In this document: positions 11,872 to 24,459 of the stretch, one piece after another | How positions within the stretch are numbered: position 1 is the stretch's first letter | Layout: every line of letters begins with the position of its first letter | NCBI RefSeq assembly: GCF_025766255.1 | Contig: NW_026516733.1 | Location: 1 to 64,000 of the forward strand | Reading direction: 5' to 3' | Origin: Zychaea mexicana | Taxonomy: Eukaryota > Mucoromycota > Mucoromycetes > Mucorales > Lichtheimiaceae | DNA length: 64,000 nt | Notes under the pieces: generated by a model | What the model was told of the DNA's origin: nothing | Databases searched by the model: none | What the model saw: the letters and a program-made list of their open reading frames with translations, nothing else | Translations under genes and position numbers: made by a program

Positions 11872-14800
11872 TATCCATCGAATCCAGGGATGTATACGAT
11901 ACGAGAGTTGGTAAAATAAAATCTGAAAAATGAAGAAAGTTGGTGGCAAATTAACAATAAAGGAAAGAAATTTATGAACAAAAACGAAATAGAAAAAGAG
12001 AAACACATGATGCCATATGCACACATTGTTCATAACTTGACCGGGATAAACAAAATATGCTTCACCATTGATGCAACAGCACTATTGGAGTCTTTCGAGT
12101 GTCACTCCGTACCAATTGCCAAGTAGCGCTAGCAAACCGGCTCGCCCCCTTAGTAGCGATAGTGAACGGTGTATTCAACAGGAGAGGATTACCCCTGCGG
12201 CACGGGACTTGCTGTCAGTCCAGAAAAACACGGATATATACGACTATATATGTATGAGAGTGCGCGATAGTCGCAAAGGTTTAAGCGACATTGTACCTAA
12301 GCATTATCTCTTTCAATCATAGATATAGCAAGAGTATACACATCACAGACACTCGACCTATTTTCCCTTTGATTGTTGCAGTAATGTATAGTTAGTCAAA
12401 AAAAGTAACATGACGAGATCGGTCTGGTAGCGTCATGATACGCCAGTGTGTACATACAGTAGCAGTTTCGCACACATTGTTTTTCTAATATTAGCATTTG
12501 TGCAGAAGATAATTTTCAGAGTTCCCCACTTCTTTGCCGTTGTGATGGTAGCACGATCTTTCTAATATATCTTATGTACTGTCAACCACTTGTAGATAAT
12601 TTATAGAATAGCCATTTTACCTGAGTTACTTAAACTACAAACGGGCTTGACCCTGGAAGCAAAGCCCAATCTGATCGGGACAACAGGTCCATTGTTACAC
12701 TCCCCCTAGTAGTGTACGGTATGTCTTTTTCTCTCAAAAGGAGAAAGGGGGTTCCTTGGCGGTTTTCCTTCCCCATGGAATGTAAAACCAATGATGTTTT
12801 CATCGTTGCGCCGTAGAACTTTTGCTACAGGTAAATGCAATTCGGACGCCTCTGCAAGAAAGGTCTTTAGCATTATCTCCGATACAACTACTGGCAGTAG
12901 GCGATTGGTAAAGCCAGCGAGGAGCTATAGGGTGGTCTGGAGGAATGGAAACATCCCAACTTGGAAACTATACATTGGGGTATATCATATTATACTGGTG
13001 GTAATAAAGCATCCTCTAATGTCAGCTTTGTAGTATGAAGGAATCAAGTAATCAAAAGAAGTAGATGAATAAAAAGTTGCTGCTGGGAGTCGAAATGGGA
13101 CGATTTATTGATCACATTTCGGCATCGTCCTGGTGAGGATGGTAAGTCCCTCCTTTACTATCTCAACTAACATATAGAAAAGATCTTGTTTCGATACTAT
13201 AGCTGATGAGCCAGTAGGTTGCATTATTACTAAGAACTATAAATCAATCAGGTGCAAATTGCAGCTTCGGTAGTACTCGAACAGAAAATTTTGTGCCGCT
13301 TTTCCCTGCTCTTTGCATGTTAAGACATATGATATCTGCATCAACATATTACTAAGGGGAAACTATATACAGTACATATAGGTCATTTGAGAGCTGCTGT
13401 TTGTGCTGCTCCGGCTTGGCCTCGTCATAAGTTCGAATCTTTTTATGCATGGATAAGACCAAGCCAGTAATAATGGTGGTGATGATGACAAGTAGATTTC
13501 AAATTGCCGGATCGAGAATTTTTTTTCTCTTTGCTGTTGTGGCGCCGAGCATGTTCTCAGTGATGATGCAAATTGTTGATATACATATGTACTTGCGACT
13601 CCTATTGTCGAAACTAATCGGTATACATAGTGATAATATGTAGCCGGGGGAAAGTATAGTCAAGAGCCCGGAATATGTTTTGCATCATCATTGTATTTTT
13701 TCCGAAGCTACTATTACTATTACACTGACCAAATACAACTGATATGTAATAAGGTAGCAATGGTGAGAAAAGGGAAACACATCGTTTGGAAGCAAGAACA
13801 ACAATGACCTGCAATATAATAGAAACTATATGGTTACATACGACACAAAACGAAGAATTAGGAGTAAAGTACACACATATAATCAGTTCGATCATCCTTT
13901 GTTATTAAGATATTCCCTGAATGAATTGCTTGATAATGCACAATAGCAAACATAGAATAAAAACATTGAGATCAAACTGTAGTTCTATATTAGGCAGTAA
14001 CTAAAAGGAGTTAGCGACAGACGGACATCTTTTGACAGCCGGACAATAGCACAAGTGTAGTAGATAATGGTGTGAGCCAAGAAGCTACTCAGTAATGCAA
14101 GTTTGTGTAGAACGGTATGCGAAAGTGGTAATAATAGCATTTGTAATCATAGTAGGTTAGTAACGTGCATGATATTCATATAGATAGATTATCAATTTTG
14201 CTTTTACGGTACTAAAGCCGACATCGTTGCCGACGAATATGTAATAAAGACCGTGCACAGCAGGATGTATTTCTGTACATTAAAGATCTTGGCTCTTCGG
14301 CTTCATGCATCGATTTGAGTGCAGGGCCTACATGAGTCCAATATATTGTTTCTCTCCTTATGTTTAGTGTCCCAAAAGCTCGGGAAAAAGGCGGCCCGAT
14401 AGGACCTTCAAAATGTATCAGCGTGCTAAAAAAAGAAACTGTACTACAATCTTGGAAGCGGAAAATCAAAAAAGTGAATCGCTTTATGGGGAGATCTTCT
14501 ACACAGGCACGCACACACGTGAGAAAGACCAGTTATTGGGCGGTGAGTGGAGTTGGGATGTTGTGATCATTGTGTTTCATCGGCCATTTCCAATCGATTA
14601 CACCACACATAAACATTAACATGCGGCGTGCGTCCATCGGTTGATGGGCGGCGTATGGTGAGGCGCAAACACGCATCATACAAACACGAAACACAACGCG
14701 CGGGCACATGAATCACACACTTGGTGCGCAGATCGGAGAGAGATAGAGAGAGGGAGAGAGAGGCTGACTTGATCACTGTGGCGAATTAGTGTTTCTTGTC

Positions 14801-15777
14801 TTTCTTTGGTCTGGCCTGGACTGTGCGCACGCACAACACATTCCTTTCCCTCCTCTCGCCCTGTATAACAAAAACATGCATAACTCCTTCATCACACCCA
14901 TTCGACCCCCCCCCCCCCGAGAGAAAAAGAGAATCGACGACAATGACAATGCTGATTCCAAGCGGTTTAAACAAATGCAGTGTCACTCTATTCGTCTGCA
15001 TTGTGTCCTTTTTTCACGCCCGTTGTATCATGGACCCACTTGGTTTGCACACACGTGGGACCATAGGCGTGCACCTCGCTTTGGCTCGGCAAAAAAAGGC
15101 AACACGCACACACTCGCATACTCCAAATAATCCGCAAAAGCAGCAGCAGCAGCAGAAGCAGCACCAGCACCAGCAACCCAAAAAAAAGGAGTTGACTGCA
15201 GCTAGTGCTTGCGCTCTCTGTCCTTCTGTATAATAATATAGTTACAATAAAAAATGGCAATATCACCCAAAGAAACTTGGTTGTTCTGGATTCTGATGGC
15301 GGTTGTAAGAGAGTAGAGAGAGCGTGTGTGTGTGTGTATGTGGTCCCTGAAAATAAGGGCAGAAGAAGAAGGGGTATGTATCGACATATACACATCTGCT
15401 TGTGCTTGGGGTGTGTCTGTATACACATACAGAGTGAGAGGTTGCGTGTGTGTGTGTGTGACACACTGAGTGTGGCTTGTGCATCGTGCCAGTCGTTTCG
15501 TTCACATCTCTCCGGGCTCGTCCGTCGTCCTCTTTGTTCGCCCGCTCTGTCCACCGTTCCTTTCCTTTAATCCCTTTCAACCCGCACACCCCATTTTACA
15601 ACGCTGCGCCCCTCTCTCTCTATATCAACAAATTAGCAACTACTTCCGTTCTTTTTTTCCTTTTCTTTCTTTTTCTTTTTTGAATTCTCCCCTACCTGTT
15701 CAAGTGCTCGTGCGTGCGCGTTTAAAACAACAACAACAAAAACAACCCAATTTCAAAAACAAATTGCCCTTAACACG
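11872..15777. other. Long intergenic region with simple-sequence promoter DNA
   Basis: No supported gene between the MATE and Zn(II)2Cys6 genes. The part nearest the regulator (14.6-15.77 kb) is rich in simple sequence: a GA tract at 14733-14762, a run of 13 C at 14906-14918, GT repeats at 15325-15340 and 15443-15459, and CT-rich DNA just before the start codon. Reading frames there are low-complexity and appear in several frames at once, so I do not call them genes. Confidence 0.5.
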
Positions 15778-16968
15778 ATGCCTGGCGATGAGGAACAACA
15801 ACACCAACAAACACCTTCGCAGTCAGTACCACCTCCAACGCCATCGCAGCAACAACAACAAGCTGTAGCCGTACAACCACAGCCGCTACCACCTTCACAG
15901 CAGCATGTGCCAGCTTCGTCGTCGTCGACGCAATCCGGCGGAGGGGATCCGCAACAGCCGCGAAAAAAACGCGCCAAGATTGTCAGTGCATGTGGAGAAT
16001 GTCGTCGTAAAAAGACAAAGTGCAATGGCGAACAACCGTGCCGTAGCTGTGAGAAATCAGGCGTGCCTTGTATCTATCCATCGGCGACCCAGAGCCAGGG
16101 CGACGACAAGCGTACGACGCTGAGCAAGGCTGCGCTGGATGCCATTGAGGAGCGGTTAAAGACCATTGAGGATATGTTGAGAGTGATATTGCAGTCGGCT
16201 CAGCCGAATGCCGATCTGGATCCTGCCATTGTGAATCAGTTTTTGAACAATACGACACGACCCTCGTCGTCGACGTCTTCGTCTTCTTCGACGTCGTCGC
16301 CACCGGCTGCGGCTACTGCTCCTCCACCGCCTTCTTCTTCGCAGCATCCTCATCAACAACAGCACCATCACCATCATCATCATGCTGCTGCTCATCCACC
16401 TCCACCTCCTCCTCATCATCATCATCACCACCATCATCCACACTCGTCTCCTCCTTCCGTACATTATCCGCAACCCCATCAACCTTCGCCACTACCACCC
16501 CATTATCCACAACAACAACAGCCTCCAACGTCTCAGCATGCACCAGCACCATCACAATCTCAACAGCAACAACAACCGCAATTATCGCCATCACAACAAC
16601 AACAACAACAGCACCCTCCACCCCCACCTGCACAACATCGGTTATCCGAATATGATATTAGGCTCCCATCGATCCACAATCTCTCGGCTCCTTCGGCCTA
16701 TCATCCGCATGACGCGGAGATGCCTCCGCCGCCGCCCTCTACAACGTCGTCATCTTCGACGATGCAGGACTATTATCACCATCACCACCAGCATCACCAT
16801 CGGCCGAGGACACCGTCCATTTCAACGACGACAACGGCGACATCGCCAGCAGCGAGTGCAGCAGCAGCTTCCGGTAGGCCGCCGCCGCCGCCGCAACTGT
16901 CATCGTCAGAACAGCAACAACAAGAGGATTTCGGCGCATTCCAACCGGTCAAGAAGCGCAAGAGATGA
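15778..16968 (+). CDS. Zn(II)2Cys6 binuclear-cluster transcription factor
   Basis: A single-exon protein of 396 residues. The DNA-binding zinc cluster is at residues 72-98 with cysteines at 72, 75, 82, 88, 91 and 98 (spacing C-x2-C-x6-C-x5-C-x2-C-x6-C), preceded by the basic stretch PRKKRAK. A short segment at about 115-145 (LDAIEERLKTIEDML) could be the linker and coiled coil for dimerisation. The rest is extreme low complexity: runs of Gln, His, Pro and Ser/Thr, probably an activation or assembly region. No fungal-specific middle homology domain is visible, so it is shorter than many Gal4-type regulators. It ends in a basic VKKRKR, a possible nuclear signal. It likely acts in the nucleus; target genes are unknown. 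The long simple-sequence region upstream is its probable promoter and leader. Confidence 0.9.
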   Translation: MPGDEEQQHQQTPSQSVPPPTPSQQQQQAVAVQPQPLPPSQQHVPASSSSTQSGGGDPQQPRKKRAKIVSACGECRRKKTKCNGEQPCRSCEKSGVPCIYPSATQSQGDDKRTTLSKAALDAIEERLKTIEDMLRVILQSAQPNADLDPAIVNQFLNNTTRPSSSTSSSSSTSSPPAAATAPPPPSSSQHPHQQQHHHHHHHAAAHPPPPPPHHHHHHHHPHSSPPSVHYPQPHQPSPLPPHYPQQQQPPTSQHAPAPSQSQQQQQPQLSPSQQQQQQHPPPPPAQHRLSEYDIRLPSIHNLSAPSAYHPHDAEMPPPPPSTTSSSSTMQDYYHHHHQHHHRPRTPSISTTTTATSPAASAAAASGRPPPPPQLSSSEQQQQEDFGAFQPVKKRKR

Positions 16969-18097
16969 GCAAAAGGATGGCATATATAAACTATATTTCT
17001 ATTTTTTTATTTCTATATTACTACTATTATTATAATGGGGTTGTTTTCTTTATTTTATGATGGATTTTCTCTTTTATTTTATTTTTTGAATTGGGAGGAC
17101 TCGACGTTTTCTCCCCCTATTCTTTCTTCTATCCGAACTATATACTATATAACTTTGTTTCTTTCTAAACCTATATACTTTAGATGTCTTTTTCACTCAC
17201 TTTCACACACACTCACTGTCACACACTCTCTCTCACTGTCATTCTCAACTCACTCACACTCATCTATCTAAATCTCGCGGATAATATAACGTAGAAGGGA
17301 TTCCTCCCTCTTTCTTTTCAAACAGGAAGCATTAGTCCTATTATTATTATTATTATTATTATTATATACATGCAAACGCAACAGCGCACAACTTCAAACG
17401 CACGTCTGTTTTTTTTTTCGCTTCCATCACGCGCACACATTCAGAACCTTTCTTTATTTATTTCGAGTTTGTAAATAAATATTACGAGAGACAACAGTTT
17501 TGTCATGGGGTATATGACTTCATCTGTAACACATGCATTCGCCTTTAAATTATGATTATATTACCAAGTAAATATACACCGCAAAAACGAAAAACACCAG
17601 CAGTAGCACTACCGTAGGTTAATAATGACCCAATCTATCGAATAGTTATCAGCACAGTGACTTCTCAAGTCCAGCGTATACAGACAGTAGAGGATTTCGT
17701 AATTTTCAAAAGTCCAAGAACTCGAAACAAATTTAGCGACTGGGTAGTAGCCTAGCAACAACCTATTAGCAACCGAGACGTATGATCTAGCAACCAAGTA
17801 GCAACCTGGCAACATGTCGTGGGTAAAATGAAAAAGCTGTCATGTTAACCAATCTGTCAAGGTGCCAGACCGCAAAGACGCCGACTTGAAACCAAGCAAA
17901 GCCCGAGGCTAGTTAATAATGAGTTACAATGCTGATTGAAACCAAGGTCGTCTTATGATTGGATCGCAGTAAGCCACTGAAAGCTGCTTGAAAAATTAGA
18001 ATTTCTTTTTTTCACCTTTCAGGTACATACACCCAGCGGAAAGTCCTTTCTCTTTTTTCCCTTCCCTCTCTCTTACATTTCTGCTTCATTCGAAACT
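16969..18097. other. Intergenic with (ATT)n repeat and helicase leader
   Basis: No gene seen. The segment holds CT/CA-rich DNA (17190-17270) after the regulator, an (ATT)n tract at 17338-17365, and a pyrimidine-rich stretch (18003-18090) just upstream of the helicase start that is likely its leader. Confidence 0.5.
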
Positions 18098-20260
18098 ATG
18101 CCAACATCATATTCAGGTTTGTTTTATATACTTTTATCCCTAATCATAGTATAGTGTGTGCGTGTGTATGTTTGTACCTTTGTACCTTGGCGTACCTTGA
18201 CACACAAAGATATGGAATCTGATCGTTGCATATATATCTTAAAAAAAACAGATCGATCGTCGTCTAAAGGTGGATTTTCCTACAAGGACGGATCAAAAAA
18301 GCGTGATCGTGAGGACAAGTCTTTCGAAGAAGAACAGCCGCAGCAACAACACTTCAAGTTTGACGCCTCTGCTGAACAACAAGAACCCGGTGCCAAGAAG
18401 CGCAAGGTCGAGGAAGAACCTGCAGCAGTCGAAGGAGAAGAAGAAATTCCAGAGAACTTGCGATTGACCAGTTTCCGCATTTCTGAGAGCACCATCAAGA
18501 ACTTGGAGACCCGTGGCATTCGCTCGCTTTTCGAAATTCAAGCGTCAACTTTTGACCCGATCTTTGATGGTAACGACGTATTGGCTCGTGCTCGTACTGG
18601 TACTGGCAAGACCTTAGCATTCGCCTTACCTGTGATTGAAAAGCTTTCCTTGGATAACAACAGCACCACCAAGTACGGCCGTGCTCCTCGTGTCGTTGTG
18701 CTGTGTCCTACCCGTGATTTAGCCAAACAAGTCTGTGGTGATTTCGAGTCTGTTTCCGGAAACCGTCTGCAAACTTTGCCAGTGTATGGTGGTACGCCGT
18801 ACAAAGAGCAAACACAAGTGTTGCGCAGCGGTGTGGACGTTATTGTTGGTACTCCCGGCCGTATCTTGGATCACATCAATTACGGCAACTTGAAATTGCA
18901 CAGCCTGGAATTCGTAATTCTCGACGAAGCTGATGAAATGTTGGACGCTCGTGGTTTCGAACAAGAAATGTTTTCAGTCTTGGACCATATCAAGCAACAG
19001 CAAAGCAATGACGGAGAAGGACGCAACTACCAGACTTTATTGTTCTCTGCCACTGTTCCCGAGTCGGTGTTGGAGACGATCAAGCGATTCATGAAGGAGG
19101 ATTACAAGCGTATTGATTTGGTCGGTAATGCCAAGAACCGTACCAACACCAACATTCGTCACATTGCCATGCCTTCGTCGTATCAAGCGCGTGCCGATAT
19201 CATTGGCGATGTCGTCAATGTCTATGGCAAGAGTGGATTAACCGTCATTTTCTGTGCCACCAAGGCCGATGCCAACGAGTTGGGCACTCATGAAAAGCTC
19301 AAGCAGGATGCTGCCGTGCTCCACGGTGATATTGCACAAACATCGCGTGAATCGACCATGAAAGCTTTCCGTGAAGGCAAGTACCGCTGCATTGTCTGTA
19401 CCGACGTGTTGGCCCGTGGTCTCGATATTCCTCAAGTCGATCTCGTCATCAACTGTCAACCACCCAAGGATACCGAAAGTTATGTCCATCGATCAGGTCG
19501 TACCGGCCGTGCTGGCCGTAAGGGTGTCTGTGTCACCTTCTACAAGCCCCAAGAAGAAGGTCTGTTGCAACACATTTCGCGTCGTACTGGTGTCCAATTT
19601 GAAACCATGTCTGCTCCCCGTCCAGAAGATATCATCAAGGCCACGACCGAAGATGCATTCCGACAAATTGACACGGTGAATCCCGAAGTCCTCCCCTTTT
19701 TCAAGGAATCCGCACAGCAATTGATTGAAAAGCACGGTCCTGAGAATGCTGTCGCTGCTGCTTTGGCGTTTGTCAGTGGCTACCATCAAGGTATCCCCAC
19801 TCGTTCGCTCTTGTCATCCATGGAAGGCCGTATGACCCTCATGTTCCAGATCCCATACACGATCAATAACCCAGGTTATGTCCGCAACATCATCTCGCGC
19901 GATTTCTCGGAGCTCACCTACGATGATTGTATGGGCTATCGTATGACTCGTGATATGATGGGCGTCGTCTTTGATGTCGTATCAAGTAAGGTTGAGATCA
20001 AGGACGATGGACAAGTGTTCCTCGTCGGCAGACCCTACGATGATAGTCGTGGTATCAAGCTTATTGCTCCCAAGGAATTGCCCGAATTGGCCGATCGTCC
20101 AAACAATAACGGCGGAGGTGGCTACGGTGGCCGTGGTGGTGGCCGTGGCGGTGGCCGTGGTGGCTATGGCCGTGGCGGTGGTGGCGGTGGCTATGGCGGT
20201 CGCAACAACAACCGTGGCTATGGTGGTGGTAACCGCGGTGGCTACGGTGGACGTCGATAG
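18098..20260 (+). CDS. DEAD-box RNA helicase, DDX21/DDX50 (Gu) type
   Basis: Exon 1 is 18098-18116 and exon 2 is 18252-20260, giving 675 residues. The intron 18117-18251 splits codon 7, so the start is ATGCCAACATCATATTCAG rather than an ATG inside the intron. Helicase motifs are complete: Q-motif region at about 100, motif I ARTGTGKT (120-127), PTRDLAKQV, TPGR, LDEADEML (DEAD about 229-232), SAT (about 270), ARGLDIP, and HRSGRTGR (about 418). A GUCT domain follows (about 516-600), and the C-terminus is an RGG/GYGG-rich tail. The N-terminus is charged with a KKRK cluster, fitting a nuclear or nucleolar location. GUCT-containing helicases unwind RNA in rRNA synthesis and processing; that role here is by family. 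The gene is complete, with ordered codon use, and probably highly expressed. Confidence 0.95.
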
Positions 20261-21539
20261 ATCTTTACATTTTTTTTCCTTGAATATACCTAATTTGGCA
20301 TTTTCTCCTTCCCTTTTCTCCTCGCTACAAACACATGCTATACACATACAAAGTTAAAATAGTCTTATTGTTCATTTGCTTGCACACCCTTAGTCATTTC
20401 TACACGCATATTGTACACCATCTTTCTTTTCTTATATTTTCTGTATTCATCATATTATCATAAAAACACATCAAGCAACATGCTAATAAACCTCAAAAAT
20501 CAACACAAGCAATGCTCTCATTTACTACTACAGCGCGAATGAAATATAAGGAAGCCTTTTTTGAGGAACAGTATTAGATCAGAAGCGACTTTTTTTAAAG
20601 ACGGGATGGTATTTGTTGCTATAATATTCTTCTGGAATTTGGATTTCGGTAAGTACCCTATGGTCTCCTTCGCTTACAGTAGGATACATCTTTGTTATAC
20701 GAGATTCAATACAAGTTCCCAATGTTGCCGTCCGTGGAGTAACGTACTGCCAAAAAAAAATTCTTTGAGCGCTAATAAAGTGAAACATACAAATTTGCGG
20801 CGCATGTCATCTAGTTGTTTCCCAATGTCTTTTTATATATGCTCTGTGCAGCGGTGTCTCGCTGAGAACACCTTTTGTTTTGTCACGCAACCATCCACTG
20901 GTTGCCTTTGGCAACCAAAAGCCTTACGCGATACGGACACGATTATAGCATTAGGGCATTTCACGCTCTCGCTTTCAAGCGTCGCTGTACCGGTGTTGGC
21001 ATTTTCTACGGAAATGACGCAGTCAATTCTCATTTTTCAGCCGTTTATCAGTATATTACACACAGAGCAGTGCTGCGTCGTTACAATGTGTTAGTAGGTT
21101 GTATGCGTATGCTTTTCGGGGAGAAATGCTTTGAGTCAGTAGTAGCCTTAATGGATGAAACACTATCGATACCATCCATTTTGGAGTTGATTCAATTCAT
21201 TTGAATACTACGCTTTTGGCATCTCCTCGTGCACTGGGTTCTCTTTCGTAGAGGAGCTTATAAACAGTATAGATGTTGACATCACCAATGTTAAATCCAT
21301 TTTTTCCCCTATGGCTGCTGATATACCTGGATAATATGCGCTCACTGACTGATGAACATTGTAAATGTTAAATGGACGAGGAGGCGCATATCTCCAAAAA
21401 CTGCCAATCTCCACCTTTTGACTCTGGCGACCGGCATGAATTCTTTCAAGTCCAATGTATAGAAGGCATTTCTGACTTGTAAGTTACCTCGCGTGGCAAG
21501 GCAAGAGTATGGTGTTGTCTTTCTTCCATATGTTTATGA
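20261..21539. other. Intergenic, no gene recognised
   Basis: The first 250 bases are AT-rich and probably the helicase 3' UTR. A 177-codon frame at 20561-21094 has no recognisable domain and appears alongside comparable frames on both strands, so it is not supported as a gene. Confidence 0.4.
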
Positions 21540-21885
21540 TATGTAGGTTGGTGAAATTGCCGCTTGATCCATCACAGACAAGAACAAGTTGGAGGAACTG
21601 TATAGATTTACGAACCAGGTATTATGACCCGTTGTTGTCTTCTATGATTGCGGATACCATGAAGAAAGTCGATTGCGATGGCCGAACAAGGATGGTGATG
21701 ACAGCACTACCAATCACTCTCTTCAGTCTCTTTGCGAAGACACACTCAAGCTCGCTACCTTGTCGCGCCACAATGTGTTGAATCATGACCATTCTGCTCT
21801 CACGTTTCAAGTTGATGGCCATTTTTATAAGCTGAGCTATAATCATTGGCCTATCCATGACAAGACAATGTCTTTTCATTAATGG
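21540..21885 (+). pseudogene. Degenerate ORF fragment of unknown, possibly transposon, origin
   Basis: Across two frames with a break near 21620, the plus strand reads like one protein: DKNKLEELYRFTNQVL, then GYHEESRLRWPNKDGDDSTT, then LQSLCEDTLKLATLSRHNVL and DHSALTFQVDGHFYKLSYNH. The amino acid composition looks coding, but there is no start and several stops. No domain was recognised. It may be part of a transposon-carried gene. Confidence 0.3.
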
Positions 21886-24364
21886 ATACTCATCCATTTC
21901 ATCAGAAGTACCCTTTAGAAAGCTTGAATAATGCCCTGTTACTGTTTCTATGCTATAACCATCAGTTTGGCGTCCGAGCTTTCATTTTTGAAGACGCTGA
22001 GGACTTCTCAAACTAACATTAACTAAGCCAGTGGCAGACATGGCTCCTAAAATTGCGTTTTCAGGCTTACGTACGAAGTATAGCGCACTTCATGTAGGTG
22101 CAAAGTATTTCAAAACACCTATGATAGTACGTAATAGAATGCTATTTATGCATTAAAATTATGTCAGAGTAGTTTTGTTGCGTTACAACATACGTTTACA
22201 TCAGACTATTCAACTCTTGATTCCGATCTCTTTTATATCACTTAACAGAAAGACTCTTGTAGGCATAAATTTTAAGGCTTTTATGTGTTAAACAATGGAA
22301 ACAACATATGTTTAGAGCTGTTGTTGTTCGTTATCTTTTACAGCTATTTCTTTTCCAGAATCAATGCTGAAAATCACTCACCCTTGCTATCTCTTAGTTC
22401 ATGTTTGCTAGTGTTCCAATTTCGGTTCCTTTTCGCTCAGGGTTTGTTTGCACAAGGCTGGACGACGATCACAATTGGAGGGACAGATACTCAATTCGGC
22501 GCTCATTATCAGCCGTCGACCACGGTTGTATATACAGTGCCTTTAAATGCGATCCAGAGACCAAGTACTTCTCTTGACATATTGCTAAAGCTGATATGAG
22601 CTTGGTTAACCTTCACGTACACTGACCGGATCAGTGGCTCAAAATATGATGAAATAGAATTATCAAATACATAGCCTTGAAACTTTCATTATACAGCAAG
22701 CCCTACTTGGTTCAAAACAAACGCATGTAATATAAGAGCAAAGACATTGCTGCACCAGTCGTGAGTGAAATTACTGCTGGGAGAAGTCTTGTTCCCAGCA
22801 CACTTTTCTGTTTTCTCCACCTCTTTCTAAAGTTGATATTTTGCGGCAACTAAAAGACAAGGCATACCAAAATTTAAGCGGGTCGTAATGTATGCCAAAA
22901 GGGACCATGTGTTTTGCTAAGTTGGACGTAATGTACAGTCAACGGTGCTACTAACATATAGTAAAGTGCAACTGCAATACTGTAAAGCAGGATATGGTAT
23001 GGATATCTCTCTCAAGCTCCATTATAACATCACTAACTCGACAACGACAAAAGTTTGCAAAGAGAAGGTCAGAAACACAATGTTAATTTTGCTGTGGAAA
23101 TAGGCAACAGTGGTGGAAAATTCGCTACGTCTCTCTTTACAATTTTTTTATTACATAACGAAGGCAATGAACGCGTATGCACAAACCCATACTATTGACA
23201 AGCATAAGGGACGTAAATCACCAGGAAGCAAAGGTAGTCTAGGAATGAGGATTTCAGGAAGAGCGCAACACAGATCTTTCTTTTTTGGATAGTGACAAAG
23301 TGATGCGTGTGTCAAACCTCGAACATTCCAACAGCTTTCCCTTGAAATGAAAACTCCGTAGAGTGAAAGCGCATTATTGTTAAGCAACAATTTGGCCAAA
23401 TTACTTGGTACTCTCAAAGTGCACAAAGGGATGGCGGGTGAACAAGGTAATCAATGGAACAAAAGGGTCAAAAGATGTACAGTAGGAAGTCATCGTTTAT
23501 AGTGTTCTTCTTCTGATGGTCCCCATGGATCTTGAACGCTGCTCAAAAAGTACGTAGAACCGCACAAAAACAAACGAACCGATATACTTTGTCAGCAGCA
23601 ATGAAAAACATTGAAGGGTGAGTCAACTTCACTAGCGGCAGCGTATACTCATCACGAGCGGGTCAACTTATCTGCAGCAGTACATACATACTTGGTTACA
23701 CGGCGTAGTTCAGAGAACTGTTGGCGGATGGCGAAAATTATAAAGCAACAGTGGACAAGCACGCCTCAAAATAAAAGATAATGGGTCTTCATTATACACT
23801 GCAGCGTTGGGGTCAAGTGTGTGTGTGTTGTATCTATTCCCGCACACCGCACATGCAGTCAAAAGATACTAATAAAATGGAATAGTCTGTGGACTACGCT
23901 AAACTGTTCACCTTGTTGGGTGAAGAATGGAAACTGGCTGCTGGAAGAATCGTGTCCTTGCTATTTACTAAACAACTGATACCGGATAGCCTTTTAGGTT
24001 GTCTACCTTGTCAGTCATTTCTATTTCCGTCATCTTGTTGCTCGCATAAAAGCATTTCTTCCGTGAATCTACATGCTCATTCGCATTCGTGTCTCTGCTT
24101 TCGCTTGACACGGTGCCGTGCACGGACCCCCTCACAACCAAGCGGCGACAGCATCGGAGGTACAGCTGCCATAGTGAGAGACACGTACCAGTACCGCCGA
24201 AGCACGCTTGTCTACTTGACCACCAAGTATACCACTCCTTTCATTTCCTTTGGTGCTGTATCGTTTGCTATGCCATAGTAGGCAACCCACAAGTTGATAC
24301 GCAACCCGTTATCTGGGCCAATAAGAATTCAAGGGGATTTGAAGTCCCGAACGAGAAAAATGTC
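21886..24364. other. Gene-poor intergenic region
   Basis: AT-rich sequence with scattered short frames on both strands and no recognised domain. A 129-codon frame at 23889-24278 lacks any familiar motif and is not called. Confidence 0.4.
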
Positions 24365-24372
24365 TATATAAA
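24365..24372 (+). promoter_or_regulatory. TATA-like box
   Basis: TATATAAA lies 88 bases upstream of the ATG at 24460 and is followed by a pyrimidine-rich run, as expected for a promoter of the small gene described next. Confidence 0.45.
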
Positions 24373-24459
24373 GCGAGCAATTTCGCCTTTCTTTTTTCTC
24401 TTCTCTTCAGTTCGTTTTGGTACGCTTTGGTCTGTAGTACAGATGCACTGTTTGGTGCC

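Noticed and set aside
11872..12033. N-terminal extension of the MATE protein from 12033
   Set aside because: It encodes a T-rich hydrophobic stretch unlike MATE N-termini; likely leader or intron, although not excluded.
13395..13435. Possible tRNA because of gttcgaatc at 13429
   Set aside because: Only four of five T-stem pairs form, and I could not find a matching acceptor stem, D-arm or anticodon arm in the preceding 60 bases.
14988..15554. Long minus-strand frame (188 codons) upstream of the Zn(II)2Cys6 gene
   Set aside because: It consists of His/Thr and Leu runs from GT and CAG repeats, with equally long frames on the other strand; this is simple-sequence promoter DNA.
16382..17035. 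217-codon plus-strand frame inside the Zn(II)2Cys6 gene
   Set aside because: It is the +1 frame of the repeat-coding region and has no domain.
18158..18251. ATG at 18158 or 18213 as helicase start
   Set aside because: These lie within the intron 18117-18251; splicing from the ATG at 18098 gives a clean start.
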